A stretch of DNA of 8,919 bases, taken from positions 1-8,919 of the forward strand of contig CALGIY010000220.1 in the NCBI GenBank assembly GCA_937914965.1. Direction: 5' to 3'. This document shows, piece after piece, positions 6,819-8,919 of the stretch; position 1 is the stretch's first letter; every line of letters starts with the position of its first letter. Origin of the DNA: an uncultured Thermoanaerobacteraceae bacterium. GTDB taxonomy: Bacteria; Bacillota; DSM-12270; Thermacetogeniales; Thermacetogeniaceae. Position numbers and translations under genes: made by a program. The notes beneath the pieces are model-generated. The model saw only the letters and a program-made list of their open reading frames with translations, made no database searches and was not told where the DNA came from.

Positions 6819-8919
6819 TCAATCCTGTTTGCCGCAACAGCGCTTATACTTCTTCCCACTCCCACAGGGACAGGGGTCATTTCGCCCTACCTTCTGCCCT
6901 ACCCTTATTGGTGAGCGTGGAGCATCTTCACCGCGGTTTTCGGCAACATGGTGCACCCGCCGCTCAGGCTCCGGGGGTGCTAACCGGACCTTATATAGAT
7001 AGCGTACTACATCATCCTGGATAGCGTTGATCATTTCCTGAAACATGTTATAGGCCTCAAACTTGTATTCTACAAGGGGGTCTTTTTGGCCATAAGCCCT
7101 CAGCCCGATCCCCGTGCGCAGTTGGTCCATGGCATCCAGGTGGTCCATCCATTTGGTATCCACAACTCGCAGCAAAATAAAACGCTCTAAATCCCGCATG
7201 TTGCTGGTACCCAGTTCCTCTTCCCTGTCCTGCCAGTGCTCTAAAGCTTCATCCATCAACCGCTCTTGGATCGCTTCACGGGTACCTAGTTCCTGCAGTT
7301 CACCAGCAGATACCGCTTCTGGGCGAAGAAAAATCTGCTCCCCGTACTTAACTAGCTCTTCCAGGTCCCAGTCTTCGGAGTACTTCCCTTCTGCTGTATA
7401 CTGCTCCACAGCAGTCTCAATAACCTGATAGATCATCTCCTGCAGTGACTCCTGCAGGTCTTCACCCATGAGGACCCGGCGACGCTGACTGTAGATAACC
7501 TCACGCTGCTGGTTCATCACATCATCATATTCGAGGACATGTTTACGCATGTCGAAGTTGCGGTTCTCTACCTTCTTCTGGGCAGATTCTATGGAACGGG
7601 TCACCAGCTTGTGCTCCACAGGAACGCTGTCATCCATCCCCAATTTATCCATGACCCCAGCGATGTTGTCCGAACCGAAAAGCCGCATCAGGTCGTCTTC
7701 CAAGGAAGCATAGAAACGTGAAGCCCCGGGATCGCCCTGGCGCCCCGCCCGGCCACGCAGCTGGTTGTCAATCCGCCGGCTTTCATGGCGTTCAGTCCCA
7801 ATGATATGTAAACCTCCCAGGGCAACCACCTGCTCATGCTCGGCATCTGTTTCCTTTTTGAACCTGGCCACAAGCTGGCGGTACTGTTCTCGTACCTGGG
7901 CTACATCATCAGAGGATGGCTTGCTGCACGCTGAGGCTTCAGTCACAACCTCCGGGTCAACACCCTGGCGCAGCAACTCCTCCTTGGCCAAGTATTCCGG
8001 GTTCCCTCCGAGAATAATATCTGTCCCTCGCCCGGCCATGTTCGTTGCCAGGGTTACCATCCCCAACCGTCCTGCCTGGGCAACGATCTTGGCCTCCTGT
8101 TCATGATACTTGGCATTCAATACCTGGTGCGGTATTCCCTCGCGTTTTAATAGTTTGCTTAAAACCTCGGATTTTTCGATAGAGATGGTACCTACCAGCA
8201 CAGGTTGACCGCGTCTGTGAGACTCAGCAATTTCTTCTACTGCTGCTAAAAACTTTCCCTGTTCAGTGCGATAGATGGCATCTGGGTAGTCGTGGCGAAT
8301 CATGGGCTTATGGGTTGGGACCACTACCACATCTAGGCCATAGATTTTTCGAAACTCATCCTCTTCAGTGGCCGCAGTTCCTGTCATCCCTGCTAGCTTG
8401 TCATACATCCGGAAGTAGTTCTGAAAGGTGATGGTAGCGAGTGTCTGGGACTCCCGCTCAATATGCACCCCTTCCTTTGCTTCAATAGCTTGATGCAGCC
8501 CTTCACTGAAGCGCCTACCAAACATTAGACGACCGGTAAACTCGTCCACAATAATTACCTGCCCGTCCTTCACCACATACTCACGGTCCCTCTTCATCAG
8601 AGCATGGGCGCGCAGTCCCTGGTAAACATGGTGCGCCAGTTCTAAATTATCTTCGTCAGAAAGGTTTTCTACACCAAGCAGGCCCTCCGCTTTTCCAGTA
8701 CCATCTTCAGTCAAGGCAACTGTCTGCAGCTTTTCATCCACCTGATAATCGGTATCTTTTTGTAGTTTCGGAATAACCCGGGCAATCTTGAAGTAAAGGT
8801 CTGTGGGTTTATCTGCCTGGCCGGAGATAATCAAAGGTGTTCTGGCCTCATCGATCAATACGGAGTCAACCTCATCGATGATTGCATAATACAATTCCCT
8901 TTGCACCAGCTGCTCTTTA
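6819..8919 (-). CDS. secA: Preprotein translocase ATPase subunit SecA (5' end beyond window)
   Basis: SecA is the cytoplasmic motor that pushes unfolded preproteins through the SecYEG channel. The window holds 699 codons plus the TGA stop; the frame continues to the right edge (reading [18 protein letters not shown]), so about 200 N-terminal residues including Walker A are outside. A GTG at 8906 is an internal valine, not the start. Counting from that valine as 1, I see Walker B DEVD (11-14) and DEAR (19-22), the preprotein cross-linking region (about 30-170), GMTGTA (173-178), the second ATPase domain with AGRGTDI (291-297) and [11 protein letters not shown] (382-392), a long helical scaffold, and a C-terminal CxCx8CC zinc-binding SEC-C tail that binds SecB or ribosomes in other species. 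A roughly 60-residue insertion at 301-360 is absent from Bacillus subtilis SecA but known in many other lineages. The HD/GGDEF-like gene follows 9 nt downstream. Confidence 0.98.
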   Translation of the reverse strand, partial: KEQLVQRELYYAIIDEVDSVLIDEARTPLIISGQADKPTDLYFKIARVIPKLQKDTDYQVDEKLQTVALTEDGTGKAEGLLGVENLSDEDNLELAHHVYQGLRAHALMKRDREYVVKDGQVIIVDEFTGRLMFGRRFSEGLHQAIEAKEGVHIERESQTLATITFQNYFRMYDKLAGMTGTAATEEDEFRKIYGLDVVVVPTHKPMIRHDYPDAIYRTEQGKFLAAVEEIAESHRRGQPVLVGTISIEKSEVLSKLLKREGIPHQVLNAKYHEQEAKIVAQAGRLGMVTLATNMAGRGTDIILGGNPEYLAKEELLRQGVDPEVVTEASACSKPSSDDVAQVREQYRQLVARFKKETDAEHEQVVALGGLHIIGTERHESRRIDNQLRGRAGRQGDPGASRFYASLEDDLMRLFGSDNIAGVMDKLGMDDSVPVEHKLVTRSIESAQKKVENRNFDMRKHVLEYDDVMNQQREVIYSQRRRVLMGEDLQESLQEMIYQVIETAVEQYTAEGKYSEDWDLEELVKYGEQIFLRPEAVSAGELQELGTREAIQERLMDEALEHWQDREEELGTSNMRDLERFILLRVVDTKWMDHLDAMDQLRTGIGLRAYGQKDPLVEYKFEAYNMFQEMINAIQDDVVRYLYKVRLAPPEPERRVHHVAENRGEDAPRSPIRVGQKVGRNDPCPCGSGKKYKRCCGKQD

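Noticed and set aside
7765..8106. A 113-codon open frame on the plus strand
   Set aside because: It is antisense to the most conserved part of secA, and its translation is a Ser/Arg/Trp-rich mirror of SecA codons.
8904..8906. A GTG as the secA start
   Set aside because: The frame continues upstream to the window edge with SecA-like residues, and the protein would lack Walker A and the N-terminal ATPase domain.
1..8919. A mobile element, defence island or CRISPR array
   Set aside because: I found no transposase, integrase, terminal repeats or spaced repeat array. Every stretch over 300 nt is covered by a recognisable or domain-bearing gene.

Overview
The window looks like chromosomal core DNA from a low-to-mid GC Firmicute, most likely a member of the Clostridia. 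The reasons are the secA-prfB and ftsE-ftsX neighbourhoods, a YitT-family membrane protein, a transketolase split into two genes, strong purine-rich Shine-Dalgarno sites and one TTG start. I cannot name the genus. All supported genes lie on the minus strand, so transcription runs from high to low coordinates. I see no tRNA, rRNA, CRISPR array, insertion sequence or prophage gene.

In transcription order there are three blocks. Block 1 (8919 to 4491) holds the C-terminal three quarters of secA, then an unassigned HD plus GGDEF-like protein 9 nt downstream, then prfB 11 nt further on. prfB is read through a programmed +1 frameshift, so the full RF2 starts at 5595 and not at the first start codon of the long frame. 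A perfect 12-bp hairpin followed by a T-rich tract closes the block. Block 2 (4285 to 1611) holds a YitT-family membrane protein starting with TTG, then the N-terminal and C-terminal subunits of a split transketolase, which overlap by 11 nt. A weak hairpin follows. Block 3 (1469 to the left edge) holds ftsE and ftsX, overlapping by 11 nt, with ftsX cut by the window edge.

Block 1 joins protein export (SecA ATPase) and translation termination (RF2) with a possible nucleotide-signalling protein. Block 2 pairs carbon metabolism (pentose phosphate shuffling) with a membrane protein of unknown substrate. Block 3 encodes the FtsEX complex that controls cell wall hydrolases. Most of the window is ordinary housekeeping. 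The least explained part is the HD/GGDEF-like protein: it appears to have lost the residues for making c-di-GMP but keeps a well-placed RxxD motif, the usual c-di-GMP inhibitory site, which makes it a candidate receptor.
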